Assembly (NCBI GenBank): GCA_963833955.1
Contig: CAWHZY010000011.1
Location: forward strand, 310,001 to 374,000
Source: Roseiarcus sp963833955
GTDB lineage: Bacteria; Pseudomonadota; Alphaproteobacteria; Rhizobiales; Beijerinckiaceae
DNA length: 64,000 nucleotides
Reading direction: 5' to 3'
Part shown: one piece after another, positions 37,025-46,728 of the stretch
Position numbering within the stretch: the stretch's first letter is position 1
How the letters are laid out: each line of letters starts with the position of its first letter
The notes under the pieces: model-generated
The model's input: the letters and a program-made list of their open reading frames with translations, nothing else
The model's database searches: none
What the model was told of the DNA's origin: nothing
Translations under genes and position numbers: made by a program

Positions 37025-38300
37025 TCATTTCTTCTTGCGCCCGAGCTTGGCCATCAGCGGCTCAAGAACGCCTCTTTTGGGCTTGCGCGCCTCGGCGCGG
37101 CCGGCGAGCGTCGAGGCAAGATCGACGAAGACCTGCGCGGTTTTGCCGTTGGGTTCGATCTCGGCGATCATTTGCCCGTTGTTGGCCGCCGCGCCGAACA
37201 GCTTCGCGTCGTGGGATATGATCGCGGTCGGATCCGTTTCCACCGCCTTGGCGAATTCCGCGGCGGCGATTTCCGGCCGCTTCAGCATGCCGACGCCGTT
37301 CAGGACCAGCCGCGACGGCGCGTCATTGAGGCGGGCGCCCTTCACATTGTCGATCAGATTTTTGGTGTTGCGAAGATTCGCGAGATCGGGGCTCGCGACG
37401 ACGATGACCTCATCGGCGGAGACGAGAATCCGCCGGGCCCAGCCCGACCACACATGCGGCACATCGACGACAATCCAGGGCGTCGAGACGCGCATGGCGT
37501 CAATCAGCGAGTTCGAACGAGGCCTCGCTGAAGTCGAGAACCCGATCCAGCGTGGCGGGCGCCGCCAGGAGGCTGAGTTTCTCGCCGCACTTGGAGAGCA
37601 GACGCTCGACCAGCACGGCGTCGACGCGATCCGGGGCGAACACCGCCTCCGCGACGCCCTGGGGCGGATCTTGATTGTAATCGAGTCCCGCGGTGCCAAA
37701 AGCGAGATCGAAATCGGCGATGATCGTCGCCATTTCCGTGACCGAGGCCAGGCTCCAGGCCAGATTGTGGGCGACGGTGGACGCTCCGACTCCGCCCTTG
37801 GCGCCGACGACCGCGATCACGCGCCCAAGGGGCTTCGCGCCAGGCACGGCGAACAGCTGGGACATCGCCTGGATGAAGTCGACGACGCCGAACGGCGCCA
37901 CCAGATACTCGCTGACCCCGCGCGTCATCAACTGCCGGTAAAGAACGATGTCGTTGAGCTTGCCAAGAACAACGACCTTGGTCCCCGCGTCACAATATTC
38001 AGCGAGCTGTTCGAGCTGCTCGAGCAGCGTATCCCGGCTGGCGGGGGCTTCGAGTACGACCACATTCGGCGTCGGCGCGCTCTTGTAGGCTTCGAGCGCC
38101 GCCGCGGCGCCGCCCATGTTCTGCTTGACATGCGCCTTGGCCATCCGGCGATCCGATATCGCGGCGGCGACGACGGCTGCGATATCAGGCGATTCGCAGA
38201 ACGCCTGGATCGACACGCGCGGCACCGGCTCGATCTGCACAGCCGACCGGTCCATGGACGCGTCTCCATCGATTACGGCGTCAGCGTAGCGCGCCTTCAT
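37025..38300 (-). pseudogene. cpaE: Tad pilus localisation protein CpaE/TadZ, split by one apparent +1 frameshift
   Basis: Two frames join into a protein of about 424 residues: an N-terminal receiver-like domain, then a ParA/MinD-type ATPase with deviant Walker A AVVGAKGGVGASTVAHN and later VDVPHVWSGWARRILVSADE. CpaE places the pilus machine in the cell. The frame changes near 37508-37512 (after ...FSEASFE); deleting one base gives SLIDAMRVSTPWIVVDVP and a length divisible by three. Alternative start ATG at 38255 has GGAG upstream. Confidence 0.85.
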
Positions 38301-38307
38301 GGGTCAA

Positions 38308-39048
38308 TCACTGTCCGTTGGTCGGCAGATCGCCGCCGATTGGCGTGAGAACGGCGTTCTTCCACTCGGTGCTCGGATCTTGGCCGTTGCGGACGGCCTC
38401 GATGGCTCGGGTGCGCATGGCGACATCGGACGGGCCAAGCGCGCGCGGCTGGACGAAATCGCGCGGGTCATCGACCTGGGCCGCGATCGTCGATTGGGTG
38501 GCGCAGCCGAAGTTGGAGTAGGCTTCGTTCTTCCATCCCTCGACCGATGACCCTGAAGCGAGATCCTCCGGCCACTGGCCGCATAACGTTGGAACGACCG
38601 CCTTGAGTCCCGTGAATGACACGCGCACCGGAGGCGCTGCGGCGTCGTTCGGGGGCAGGTAGTCTCCGACCGCGATCCTGCCTCTGACGCCCGCCGCGAG
38701 AAGCGCCCTGCGGACCTCGTAAACGGCGATCGAGTTTGGGTTCGTTCCCGCTGGCGTCAGAATCATGACCGCGCCTGCGCCGTAGCGGCGATAGCGGTCT
38801 GCAAAGGTGCGGACATTCGCCCGTGTGCGCGCGTCGAGCCTGCCGCCTACGGGATAGAGATCAACGCTTGTCGGCGCTGCCGCGACCACGATCGGATGGC
38901 GCTCCTCGAAGCTGCCGGGAAACGCTGGATTCGACGACGCGTAGGGAACGCCGCCGCAACCGGCGAGGGCGGCTGCGGCGGCGGCGGCGAGGCTCAACCT
39001 CAAGCCTTGCGCTCTGGATAGGGGTCGTGCGTCGGGAAGAGCGGCCAT
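38308..39048 (-). CDS. cpaD: Tad pilus lipoprotein CpaD
   Basis: The 246-residue protein has an N-terminal signal with a lipobox (AALAGC), so it should be an outer-membrane lipoprotein. The body has the CpaD pattern ERHPIVVAAAPTSVDLYPVG, a weak OmpA-like fold and NFGCATQSTIAAQVDDPRDF near the end. It probably helps the CpaC secretin. Located between cpaC and cpaE. Confidence 0.88.
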   Translation of the reverse strand: MAALPDARPLSRAQGLRLSLAAAAAAALAGCGGVPYASSNPAFPGSFEERHPIVVAAAPTSVDLYPVGGRLDARTRANVRTFADRYRRYGAGAVMILTPAGTNPNSIAVYEVRRALLAAGVRGRIAVGDYLPPNDAAAPPVRVSFTGLKAVVPTLCGQWPEDLASGSSVEGWKNEAYSNFGCATQSTIAAQVDDPRDFVQPRALGPSDVAMRTRAIEAVRNGQDPSTEWKNAVLTPIGGDLPTNGQ

Positions 39049-39100
39049 GAGCGCTGTCTTTCTCGGGTCTTAAGGAAACTTTTGGCGAAGCACGCAAGGC

Positions 39101-40621
39101 CTACTGGGTGATGAATCCGATCTTGCCGGCATAGCCGGGCATCGGCTGGAGCGACGGCGAGGCGGAGTAGATCCGGTTGACGCGGCCCAGGAACCAGGTC
39201 TGCGGATCGCTGGCGTCCTGGAAATTCTGGTCGGGCCGCACGACCTGGCTCGGGTCAATCGCGTGCGCGATGAATGGCGTCACGACGACCAGCAACTCGG
39301 TCTCACTGCGCTGATAATCCCGCGAACGGAACAGAGCCCCGAGCACCGGGAGATTCATCAGCGCCGGAAGGCCATTGATGGCCTGTTCCGTCTGAGTGCT
39401 GATCAAGCCGGCCGTGGCGATCGAACCGCCGGAAGGCAGTTCCACCGTCGTCGTGTTGCTGCGCGTCCGGAACCCCGGGATCGTGATCCCGCTGAAGGTG
39501 ATTTGTGTCGATGGGTCGATATCGGTGACTTCGGTTGCGATTCGCAACTGGATCCGCCCGGGGGACAAGACGACCGGGGTGAAGTTCAGGGTCACGCCAT
39601 AGGGCTGCTGGATGAATCCGTACTGGCAAACGGGCTGGCACTGCACGCTATTGAGAATGGGAACCGTGCCGCCAGCCAGGAATTTTGCGGTTTCGCCGGA
39701 GACTGCGGTCACGGTCGGCTCGGCGAGCGTGTGGGCGACACCCTGCCGCTCGAAAGCTTGCAAAGTGGCGCTGATGCTGCCGCTGCCCTTGAACCAATTC
39801 AGGGTCGCCTGGGAAGCGGTGGCGGCGACGGAGCCGGCGACGTTGCCGTTGATCGTGAACGGGGGATCGAGCGTGAAGCTTCCGTTTGGCCCAGTCCCAC
39901 TTAGGTTGACGCCCAGCTGCTTGACGATGTCACGCCGAATTTCGGCGACCGTGACGCGCAGGCTCACTTGGTCCGCCCCGCGGATCGTGAGCGCGTTGAC
40001 GACCTTTCCCTGGGGGCTGCCAGGCGATTTGCCGCCGGGGGCGCCGCCTCCGCTGGGGCCGCTCGAAATGGAGATCTGAGGGCCGGTTCCGGAGGTTGAG
40101 GGTGGCGAATCGTTGACGAACCCGGAAGCGATGTCGAGCGCCTTTTGCGCCTCCTCCGCCGAGGCCACTGATCCGGTGAGGATGATCGTGTTCTCGACCG
40201 TGCGCACGCGAATCTCGTTGCCGGGGATCGCGACATTGAGGAGCGCCGTCAGTTCGCCGATGGCCCGGCCGACCGAGACCTGGAAGAACGCAATTCTTCG
40301 TCCGTCCTTGGCCAAGGCGAAAATGCTTGTGTGGCCGTTGGCGACGCCGGAAATATAGATGCGCTTCGCCGTGCGCACGATCGCATTGGCGACGTTGGGA
40401 TCGCCGACATAGATCTCGCCTGCTTCCTCGGGCAGGTCGCGTATGACCGATTGGCCCACGCCCATTTGCAGGGGGACGGCCGTTGCGTCCGACATGGCGC
40501 CCATCCGTGCGAAATCGTCGCCGTCGGCGGCCCGGACGGTCGAAGCCGGCGCGATCGCGAGAAGCGCCGCGAAGACGCAAATGGCGATGTTTCGCCGTCT
40601 CTGAATGCGATCGCACTTCAT
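39101..40621 (-). CDS. cpaC: Tad pilus outer-membrane secretin CpaC/RcpA
   Basis: The 506-residue protein has a signal peptide ending near TVRAADG, an N-terminal pilus/BON-like region (GEIYVGDPNVANAIV, ENTIILTGSVASAEEAQKA) and a C-terminal secretin domain (VPILNSVQ..., VELPSGGSIATAGLIS, TELLVVVTPFIAHAI). It forms the outer-membrane channel for the pilus. The start ATG at 40621 is chosen from the signal peptide; the frame is open further upstream. Confidence 0.93.
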   Translation of the reverse strand: MKCDRIQRRRNIAICVFAALLAIAPASTVRAADGDDFARMGAMSDATAVPLQMGVGQSVIRDLPEEAGEIYVGDPNVANAIVRTAKRIYISGVANGHTSIFALAKDGRRIAFFQVSVGRAIGELTALLNVAIPGNEIRVRTVENTIILTGSVASAEEAQKALDIASGFVNDSPPSTSGTGPQISISSGPSGGGAPGGKSPGSPQGKVVNALTIRGADQVSLRVTVAEIRRDIVKQLGVNLSGTGPNGSFTLDPPFTINGNVAGSVAATASQATLNWFKGSGSISATLQAFERQGVAHTLAEPTVTAVSGETAKFLAGGTVPILNSVQCQPVCQYGFIQQPYGVTLNFTPVVLSPGRIQLRIATEVTDIDPSTQITFSGITIPGFRTRSNTTTVELPSGGSIATAGLISTQTEQAINGLPALMNLPVLGALFRSRDYQRSETELLVVVTPFIAHAIDPSQVVRPDQNFQDASDPQTWFLGRVNRIYSASPSLQPMPGYAGKIGFITQ

Positions 40622-40674
40622 GCCCCGGCTCCGGCTCTGGAGAACAAGCGACAAAGGAAAGGAGGGAACGCAAA

Positions 40675-41451
40675 TCACCGCGTCGCCTGCTGCGGAGCGC
40701 CGTAGCGAACCACCGTCAACGCGTCATCGGGACTGACGACTGTTTTCGCCGGTCCGCCGCTGTCGACGAGGCTGCGGAGAACGAGATGAAGATTCGAATT
40801 GCCGGCATGCTGAGCAAGGATGATGAGATTGACTTGATCCGGGTCGAGCTCCAGCGTGGCGTTGGCCCCGGTGACGACCTTCTTGCCGTTCTGCTCTTCC
40901 ACGTTCTGGCCGATGGCGAGGACGCGCACATTGACGAGGATCGGCTCCGCCGTCATGACTTCGACCCCTCGAGCCTTGGTGGCCTCCTCGTCGCGCGCGA
41001 GACGGACGACGTCGACGCGGTCATTGGGAAGAATGAATCCGCCGGCGGTCGAATCGCCCTCGTTATCGATCTTGATCGCGACCGCGCGCTTTCCGGTCGG
41101 CAGGATCGCCGACATGAACCCGCTCGTCCCCGCCCTGACGAGCTTGTCATGCCGGATCGGCTCGCCGCGCAGGAAGGCCACCCGTGTCATCGAGCCTTCG
41201 ACGTCCTTGAGCGCGTCGGGCTTCCCCGACTTTGTGATCATGAGTTCGGAGACATCCGCCTTTGGCCAGGGGTGCCAAGCCGTCGCGCCCTCGTTGACCA
41301 AAGTCCCCATCGGCAGATCCTGAGCGGCGACAAGCACTTGCTCGATGTCGACCTTTGGCTGGGCATCCACGGCCGGGCTCGGCGCAGAATTGCCGGCGCC
41401 TCTCAAGACCATATACGTGGCGCCGAACGCCAGAACTGCGATTGCCCCCAC
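40675..41451 (-). CDS. cpaB: Tad pilus protein CpaB/RcpC with unusual start
   Basis: The 258-residue protein has an N-terminal hydrophobic segment, a SAF domain (VLVAAQDLPMGTLVNEGATA) and a CpaB C-terminal region (LPNDRVDVVRLARDEEAT). The predicted start is GTG at 41451, after GAAGG. An in-frame ATG at 41472-41470 is followed two codons later by TGA (41466-41464); if that TGA were CGA the N-terminus would read MNRRLIIVGAIAVLAFG, a more normal signal anchor. Whether this is mutation, error or genuine is open. Confidence 0.85.
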   Translation of the reverse strand: MGAIAVLAFGATYMVLRGAGNSAPSPAVDAQPKVDIEQVLVAAQDLPMGTLVNEGATAWHPWPKADVSELMITKSGKPDALKDVEGSMTRVAFLRGEPIRHDKLVRAGTSGFMSAILPTGKRAVAIKIDNEGDSTAGGFILPNDRVDVVRLARDEEATKARGVEVMTAEPILVNVRVLAIGQNVEEQNGKKVVTGANATLELDPDQVNLIILAQHAGNSNLHLVLRSLVDSGGPAKTVVSPDDALTVVRYGAPQQATR

Positions 41452-41899
41452 GATGATCAGCCTTCAATTCATAAATGACGGCCCTTCGCACTCATTCGCT
41501 AGCGACGCGATTTAGACATCGTAATCGTCAAGGTACGGTTAATTTAAAGTATCGACTTGTAAGCCAGGCCTGAGCCAGGCGATCGATTAAGGGCAAATCT
41601 TGCGATAAATCCCGATGCTACCTTGCTATTCCGAAGAGTGAGCTATAATCACTTTCGCTAACGGATTCTAAACTGGAAGAATAGCTGAAAATAATTCGAT
41701 CTGGCTGACGCAACTGAGCGTTAAATCTTGGATCGGCGGCTCGTCGTTTCGTCGAGACGAATATTGCCCGTCTACCGAGACATGACCGAAAGCAACCGCC
41801 AGTCGTCGTTTGCACGCTCGCAACCATCCCTGCCGGGTCGACGGCTGGCGACTTCCGCTTGCCGATCCGTGGACAGTCGGCGGCGGGATCGATGTCGGT
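41452..41899. other. Intergenic region within the Tad cluster
   Basis: About 450 bases separate cpaB from cpaA. The part 41510-41720 is clearly more AT-rich than its surroundings and probably holds the promoter of cpaBCDEF-tadBC. A 69-codon frame exists but has no recognisable feature. No binding site could be assigned. Confidence 0.45.
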
Positions 41900-42434
41900 C
41901 TAGACGGCCGCGGCCCAAATGGATGAGTTCGGGAATTGCACGAGGCCGGCTGCCGCCAATGCGATCCCGTAGGGGACGCCGGCGCTGGCGTTGTGCAGCC
42001 GCGCAAGCCAGGCGTGGCGGGCCAGCATGGCGGGCAAAGGCGCCCGTGCGAAGGCCGAGAAGGATGAGCGTGAGGATTCCACCGAAGATGGCGGCAGCGA
42101 GGCCATAATCGAGGATTGCCGCCCAACCGAGCCATGCCGCGGTTGCGGCCGCCAACTTGGCGTCGCCCCCGCCAATGAGCCCAAAATTGAACATGGCGAA
42201 CGTGATCAAGAAAATCACCAGGCCGCATGACATATTCAGAAGAATCTCGACGGCCGGGACGCCGAGCAGCGCCGCAAAGATCACATATCCGAGCGCAAGA
42301 GCGACGCAGATCCGGTTGGGGATCGTAAAGGTCAGGAGATCCATGGACGCTGAAAGCGCCATGAGGGCGGGAAAGAAGGCGAAGATCGAAAGATGGATTA
42401 GAGTTCGAGGCCATCGCGGTTCGTTCGGTCGCAT
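41900..42434 (-). pseudogene. cpaA: Prepilin peptidase CpaA/TadV, split by one apparent +1 frameshift
   Basis: Two frames join into about 177 residues. The aspartic-protease motifs of type IV prepilin peptidases are present: Asp in SASMDLLTFTIPNR and the GGGD motif in FNFGLIGGGDAKLAAATAAW. The C-terminus (APLPAMLARHAWLARLH, ending SSIWAAAV) is in another frame; removing one base near 42041-42049 rejoins it. It would process the Flp pilin at the inner membrane. The start at 42434 lacks a strong ribosome-binding site. Confidence 0.83.
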
Positions 42435-42544
42435 CAAACAGGGAAAATCGGTCTGCGTCTCGTTCGTCCGTGATCCGGACAATCCCGAGCGAAGCTTCGC
42501 GCCGGCGAGGCGGACCCAGCGCGAAGATCTCAAGGCGACCACCT

Positions 42545-42710
42545 TTACTTGAGGGTGGTGCCGATTTCGTTGAAGACCGTGCTGACCTTGGTGCCGACCG
42601 TCGTGACCGCGGTGATGATGAACACGGCGATCAGCGAGGCGATCAGCGCATACTCGATCGCCGTGACGCCCGACTTCGTCGGCGGCGAATTTCTTTATCG
42701 ATTGAAACAT
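42545..42710 (-). pseudogene. flp: Flp/Fap pilin subunit, split by one apparent +1 frameshift
   Basis: The first 12 codons give MFQSIKKFAADE; after one extra base near 42671-42678 the next frame reads SGVTAIEYALIASLIAVFII to a stop at 42545, giving 54 residues with the E-Y processing signature of Flp pilins and a single hydrophobic helix. AGGAGGT lies just upstream of the ATG. As read, no complete pilin would be made. If the extra base is an error, this is the major pilin of the Tad pilus. Confidence 0.85.
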
Positions 42711-43037
42711 GTGTTACCTCCTGCTCCAAAGACCTCCCGGCGACGAACCCGAGTTTCCACGCCGCCGAACGAGCCCAGAGTAGGCCCGCCCGATTTCGAC
42801 CGCGTTAATTTGAACAATCTCTGGCGAACCGGGCAGTTGAAGTCGAGGGGTTGGTTAAGCGGTGAATAAGGTTGAACGATGCGCAGCGGGTATGGATTTG
42901 AAGTAATTATTAACTCAATTTCAATCCGAATCTTCGTCGTTCCTAGTAGGCTTGACCTCATTATTCTCACCAACAACGGCGGGTCTAGGGGCCTGTCCTT
43001 CGGCGCTACAATCTAGGGGCTGCGGGATCGGCTGAGC
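42711..43037. other. Intergenic region upstream of flp
   Basis: About 330 bases between DUF1491 and flp, both on the minus strand. It includes an AT-rich stretch at 42895-42970 that probably holds the flp promoter. No gene, hairpin or defined regulator site was recognised. Confidence 0.4.
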
Positions 43038-43385
43038 TTAAGGCGCGAGATCGAGCCAAGCTCCGTCCACGCCGTTCTCGACTTCAACAATCCAGAGGTC
43101 GGGGTCAAAGGCGATCTCTCGTTTGAGCCGCGCCTCGGCTTCGTCGGAATTGATCAACGGCCCCGCGTGCGCCCGGGCGAACATCCGCTCGACGCCGCGC
43201 GGCGCATCAGCCGCCACAGACTGCGGCGCAGGCCCATAGAGCGTCGCGCTCCCGTTCAGGTGGTCGACTTTGACAAAAATAGCGCCGGCCTCCGCAGCGC
43301 CCCTCCGGCGCAAGACGGCGCTGACCCCTTCCACTCCGCACCGACGCAAATAGGCCGCGACCCAAATGTCGGATCGCAACCGCAC
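43038..43385 (-). CDS. DUF1491 family protein
   Basis: The 115-residue protein matches DUF1491, an alphaproteobacterial family: RLRSDIWVAAYLRRCGVEGV at the N-terminus and RLKREIAFDPDLWIVEVE near the end. The function is unknown. It follows the peptidoglycan-binding gene by five bases and is probably co-transcribed with it. Confidence 0.85.
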   Translation of the reverse strand: MRLRSDIWVAAYLRRCGVEGVSAVLRRRGAAEAGAIFVKVDHLNGSATLYGPAPQSVAADAPRGVERMFARAHAGPLINSDEAEARLKREIAFDPDLWIVEVENGVDGAWLDLAP

Positions 43386-43390
43386 CGGGC

Positions 43391-44011
43391 CTAGTGTCCC
43401 CCTGCGCGCGCGGCGGCGGTCAGCTGCTTGACGAGCCGCTCGGTTATTTCGATTCCGGGAGGCAGGCCGTGCGCGCGCTCAAACTCTCGCAGCGCTTGCT
43501 CGGTTGCGGATCCCTCCTTCCCGTCTGGCTTGACGGCGTAACCAAGTTTGGCCAGCGCGGTTTGAGCGGCGAGCGTCAAGCGCGAGGCATCGCCGTGGGG
43601 TTCCCCTGCCAACAGTTCGGCGATCGGATCGGACCCTGAGGGCGAGCTCCCCGCGCTCTCAGCCGGGCGCCCCGGCGGAACAACGGCAGGGGACTGCGCG
43701 GGCGGGGCGGCGCCTTCCGTGCTGGCTGGCTTCTGAGGAGGAGGCGGCGGGGCTGGCGCGGGCGCGACGGAAGGAACTTTCGGCGCCGCATAGCCAAATA
43801 ATGGGGCCGGGTGACGTTCGCGCTGCAAAAGAAGCGCGTTGACGCCAATGCCGACAAGGGCGGCGAACAGCGCCGCGCCGAGGTAATATCGCAAATGCGC
43901 GAGCTTGACGCGCCCGGCGATCCCTCGTGTCAGCGCTTCATGAGCGGAACGCTGGACCGGCCCCCGGAGCTGGCCCAGATTATCTTTCATGCGTGCAAGC
44001 GCTAGATCCAC
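43391..44011 (-). CDS. Membrane-anchored peptidoglycan-binding domain protein
   Basis: The 206-residue protein has a short cytosolic N-terminus, one membrane segment (YYLGAALFAALVGIGVNALL), a proline/alanine-rich linker and a C-terminal peptidoglycan-binding-1-like domain (LAAQTALAKLGYAVKPDGKE, ALREFERAHGLPPG). It probably reaches the cell wall from the inner membrane. The start is GTG at 44011, which has AGGAGA six bases upstream; a later ATG is possible. Confidence 0.78.
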   Translation of the reverse strand: MDLALARMKDNLGQLRGPVQRSAHEALTRGIAGRVKLAHLRYYLGAALFAALVGIGVNALLLQRERHPAPLFGYAAPKVPSVAPAPAPPPPPQKPASTEGAAPPAQSPAVVPPGRPAESAGSSPSGSDPIAELLAGEPHGDASRLTLAAQTALAKLGYAVKPDGKEGSATEQALREFERAHGLPPGIEITERLVKQLTAAARAGGH

Positions 44012-44402
44012 GTGTGTTCTCCTGAGACGGCTGCGGCTCCGCTCGCTTCCGTCCGGCGCTCGCAAGAGCGGAGGGTGGAATGGCGGCCGGAAGAATCCCG
44101 GTCATTTCGGTAGGCGGCGGCGACGGAACGATTGGCCGACATGGTTCGGTTTCGGCAGGGCGAAAGAGTGCGCACGTATCACTTGCAAGCGCTCAGGATC
44201 GTCGCGCGTTTGCTTAAAATCGCAGGCGCTGATTAAGCCAATCTTAAGTCTAGACTCAGCCGCTTCCCTAAATGCCACCCCCTCCGGCGAGCTTGGGATT
44301 ATGGTTTATCCTTCATTACAACGGTCTTGTTGAACCTCGGCGATGTATGGATTTCGGCCCGGGCGCGCTGGTCGATCGCTGACCGGCGCCCATATAAGGG
44401 CT
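44012..44402. other. Divergent intergenic region, no gene recognised
   Basis: About 390 bases between the peptidoglycan-binding gene and sufE, which diverge. It must contain both promoters. A 114-codon frame at 43989-44333 has no recognisable domain and is not called. Confidence 0.4.
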
Positions 44403-44864
44403 ATGGACGACCCAAGGAGGCTGGCGAATCCCTTGTCGGCAATTGACAGCATACGCGACGATTTTGCCTTTCTCGACGACTGGGAGGATCGATATCGCTA
44501 TGTCCTTGAATTGGGTCATTCGCTCGAGCCGCTGAGCGAAGAGGCCCACAACGACGTCAACAAAGTTCGGGGCTGCGTCAGCCAGGTGTGGCTGGAACGC
44601 GAGCCGAGGACGAACGCGGAAGGCGGAAGCATCCTGCACTACCGCGGCGACAGCGACTCCCACCTCGTGCGGGGCTTGATCGCCATTGCGATCGCGCTCT
44701 TTTCCGATCGCACGCCGGAGCAGATCCTTGCCGTGGATGCAAACGCGGCCTTTCGCCAGCTGGGTCTCGAGCAACATCTGACGCCCCAGCGGTCAAATGG
44801 GGTGCGCGCGATGGTCGACCGTATCCGGACGGACGCGGCGGAGCTGAGGCTGGGCGCCGCCTAG
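44403..44864 (+). CDS. sufE: SufE-family cysteine desulfuration protein
   Basis: The 153-residue protein has the SufE fold with the sulfur-accepting cysteine in NKVRGCVSQVWLE and the C-terminal GLEQHLTPQRSNGVRAMVDR. It accepts sulfur from the SufS cysteine desulfurase for iron-sulfur cluster assembly. The ATG at 44403 gives the normal length. No other suf gene is nearby, which is common for stand-alone sufE. Confidence 0.92.
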   Translation: MDDPRRLANPLSAIDSIRDDFAFLDDWEDRYRYVLELGHSLEPLSEEAHNDVNKVRGCVSQVWLEREPRTNAEGGSILHYRGDSDSHLVRGLIAIAIALFSDRTPEQILAVDANAAFRQLGLEQHLTPQRSNGVRAMVDRIRTDAAELRLGAA

Positions 44865-45096
44865 CCGAATTGCGCGCCTTGAGGCGGGCCGCCGTTGCAC
44901 AGACGGGTGGTCAACGCGACGCGGCGGTTCCACCGCCTCACGGCAGCGGCTTGTCCCGACTGTCTTTGTCCGCCAACGCCGCCTATCCGCGCCCAAATTA
45001 TGGGACGGAGCAAGGCCGCGCCGTGACGGTCAACAATTCCTTAATCCCATTGGCGGAGGATGGAATAAACGCCTCGTTAGCCTCGGATGTCGATCG

Positions 45097-45957
45097 ATGG
45101 ATGAATTCGGGAATTCAAGCGCCGGCAACGCGCCGCGGCCTTCCAGTTCGTCGCGCGACCTCGTTGTCGTGGAAGACCGTGCGGAAGCCAAAGCTGCCGC
45201 GGAGCCGCAACCTGCGACTGCGCTGAGGCTTCCCTTCTCCCGATTCCATTTCGCCGCCGCAGCGGCGCTGGCGGTCGTTATCGCCGTCGCGGGGGCGTTG
45301 TTTGTGGAAGACCGAGAGCAGGCCAAGGCGCTGGCGGAACAGACGAGTGAAAACGAGTCCCTGGTTCACACCATCAAGTCCATGAAGGTCCGCCTCGACG
45401 CAATCGACAGCACGATGTCGAACGCCGGCCTGACCGACTTGCGGCAGTCGATCGGCGAGATCAGGTCAAACCTGGCTTCCACGCGAGAGGTTAGCGGGGC
45501 TTTGGCGCAACTCTCCCAACGCGTCGACAAGCTGGACCATGAAGCGAGCGCGAAGGTCGACAAACTGACTGAACGCGTCGATCGCGAAGCCAATGTTTTG
45601 ACAAATGGCCTCTCGACCCGGATCGACAAGCTCGAGCAGAAGATTATTGCGCCGCTTCCAGCGCCTTCACCCGTCGCACAGGCCAAGCAGCCCCCCGCGC
45701 GTCCGAAGTTCGACAATGTTTCCATGGACAGGACGAGTTCAATCGAACGATCGAAACCTCTCTTGCGCGGATATGTCGTGCTGGACGCTCGCGACGACGT
45801 CGCGCTGATCGGCGGGCGTTATGGCGAGCGCGAAGTCCGTCAGGGCGATTTTCTCCCCGGCGCGGGGCGGGTCGAGCGTATCGAACTCGGAGGCAACGGA
45901 TGGGTTGTCACGACCAGCGGCGGGCTCATCGCCTCCGCCGATTCTCCGCGCTATTGA
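45097..45957 (+). CDS. Coiled-coil membrane protein of unknown function
   Basis: The 286-residue protein has a charged N-terminus, one membrane helix at about residues 51-68 (FAAAAALAVVIAVAGALFV), a long coiled coil (about 75-185, with repeated heptads such as LSQRVDKLDHEASAKVDKL) and a compact C-terminal module (LRGYVVLDARDDVALIGGRY to GGLIASADSPRY). The C-terminal module resembles one I recall in other rhizobial membrane proteins of unknown role. It probably spans the periplasm. No clear ribosome-binding site was seen. Confidence 0.65.
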   Translation: MDEFGNSSAGNAPRPSSSSRDLVVVEDRAEAKAAAEPQPATALRLPFSRFHFAAAAALAVVIAVAGALFVEDREQAKALAEQTSENESLVHTIKSMKVRLDAIDSTMSNAGLTDLRQSIGEIRSNLASTREVSGALAQLSQRVDKLDHEASAKVDKLTERVDREANVLTNGLSTRIDKLEQKIIAPLPAPSPVAQAKQPPARPKFDNVSMDRTSSIERSKPLLRGYVVLDARDDVALIGGRYGEREVRQGDFLPGAGRVERIELGGNGWVVTTSGGLIASADSPRY

Positions 45958-46163
45958 TCGCGCCCATCGCGACGGCAGGCCTCCGGCCGGTCATGTTCGC
46001 CTTACGCGGCCCGGCATCGGCCCGGGCGGCCAGGAGACGGCCGCCGTCTCCTGGAGGCTAATCCAGGGGAAACGCGGACCGCTTTCGATAAGAGGGCGCG
46101 TGTGTTACCACGCCGCCTGGAGGCTTCCGCGCGGGCGCGCGGTCCCAGGGACAGACCGCGCGC

Positions 46164-46688
46164 ATGAAAGAACGGCGTACCAGTTTCAATTATGAGGATC
46201 TCATCGCCTGCGGTCGCGGCGACATGTTCGGACCGGGCAACGCGCAGCTGCCTTTGCCGCCGATGTTGATGTTCGACCGGATCAGCGAGATCTCCGAGAC
46301 GGGGGGCGCGAACGGCAAGGGAGGCGTGCGGGCGGAGCTGGACGTCAAGCCCGACCTCTGGTTTTTCGGTTGCCATTTCAAGAATGATCCGGTGATGCCG
46401 GGGTGTCTCGGCCTGGACGCGCTTTGGCAAATGACCGGGTTCTTTCTCGGTTGGCTCGGTCTGCCTGGACGGGGCCGCGCGCTTGGCGTCGGGGAGGTGA
46501 AGTTCGCCGACCAGGTGCTGCCGACGATAAAGAAGGTCGTCTATGGCGTGGACATGAAGCGTGTCTTCAAGGGCAAGCTGGTCCTTGGCGTTTCTGACGG
46601 GTGGCTCGAGGGCGATGGCAAACGAATTTATGAGGTCAAGGATCTCCGCGTCGGCTTATTCAGCCCTGCGCCAGCAGCTTCGGCTTAA
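46164..46688 (+). CDS. fabA: 3-hydroxydecanoyl-ACP dehydratase/isomerase
   Basis: The 174-residue hot-dog enzyme has the active-site His71 in WFFGCHFKNDPVMPG and Asp85 in CLGLDALWQM. It dehydrates 3-hydroxydecanoyl-ACP and isomerises the product to cis-3-decenoyl-ACP, the entry to unsaturated fatty acids. It is followed by fabB and fabI in the order usual in Hyphomicrobiales. No irr gene was seen upstream. Confidence 0.96.
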   Translation: MKERRTSFNYEDLIACGRGDMFGPGNAQLPLPPMLMFDRISEISETGGANGKGGVRAELDVKPDLWFFGCHFKNDPVMPGCLGLDALWQMTGFFLGWLGLPGRGRALGVGEVKFADQVLPTIKKVVYGVDMKRVFKGKLVLGVSDGWLEGDGKRIYEVKDLRVGLFSPAPAASA

Positions 46689-46728
46689 CCTCTCGGATCT
46701 CGCCTGATCGGGCGGTGGGGACAAGAGA

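Noticed and set aside
35259..38348. Two 500-codon plus-strand frames across tadB, cpaF and cpaE
   Set aside because: They are antisense shadows of the Tad genes, which have clear motifs on the minus strand.
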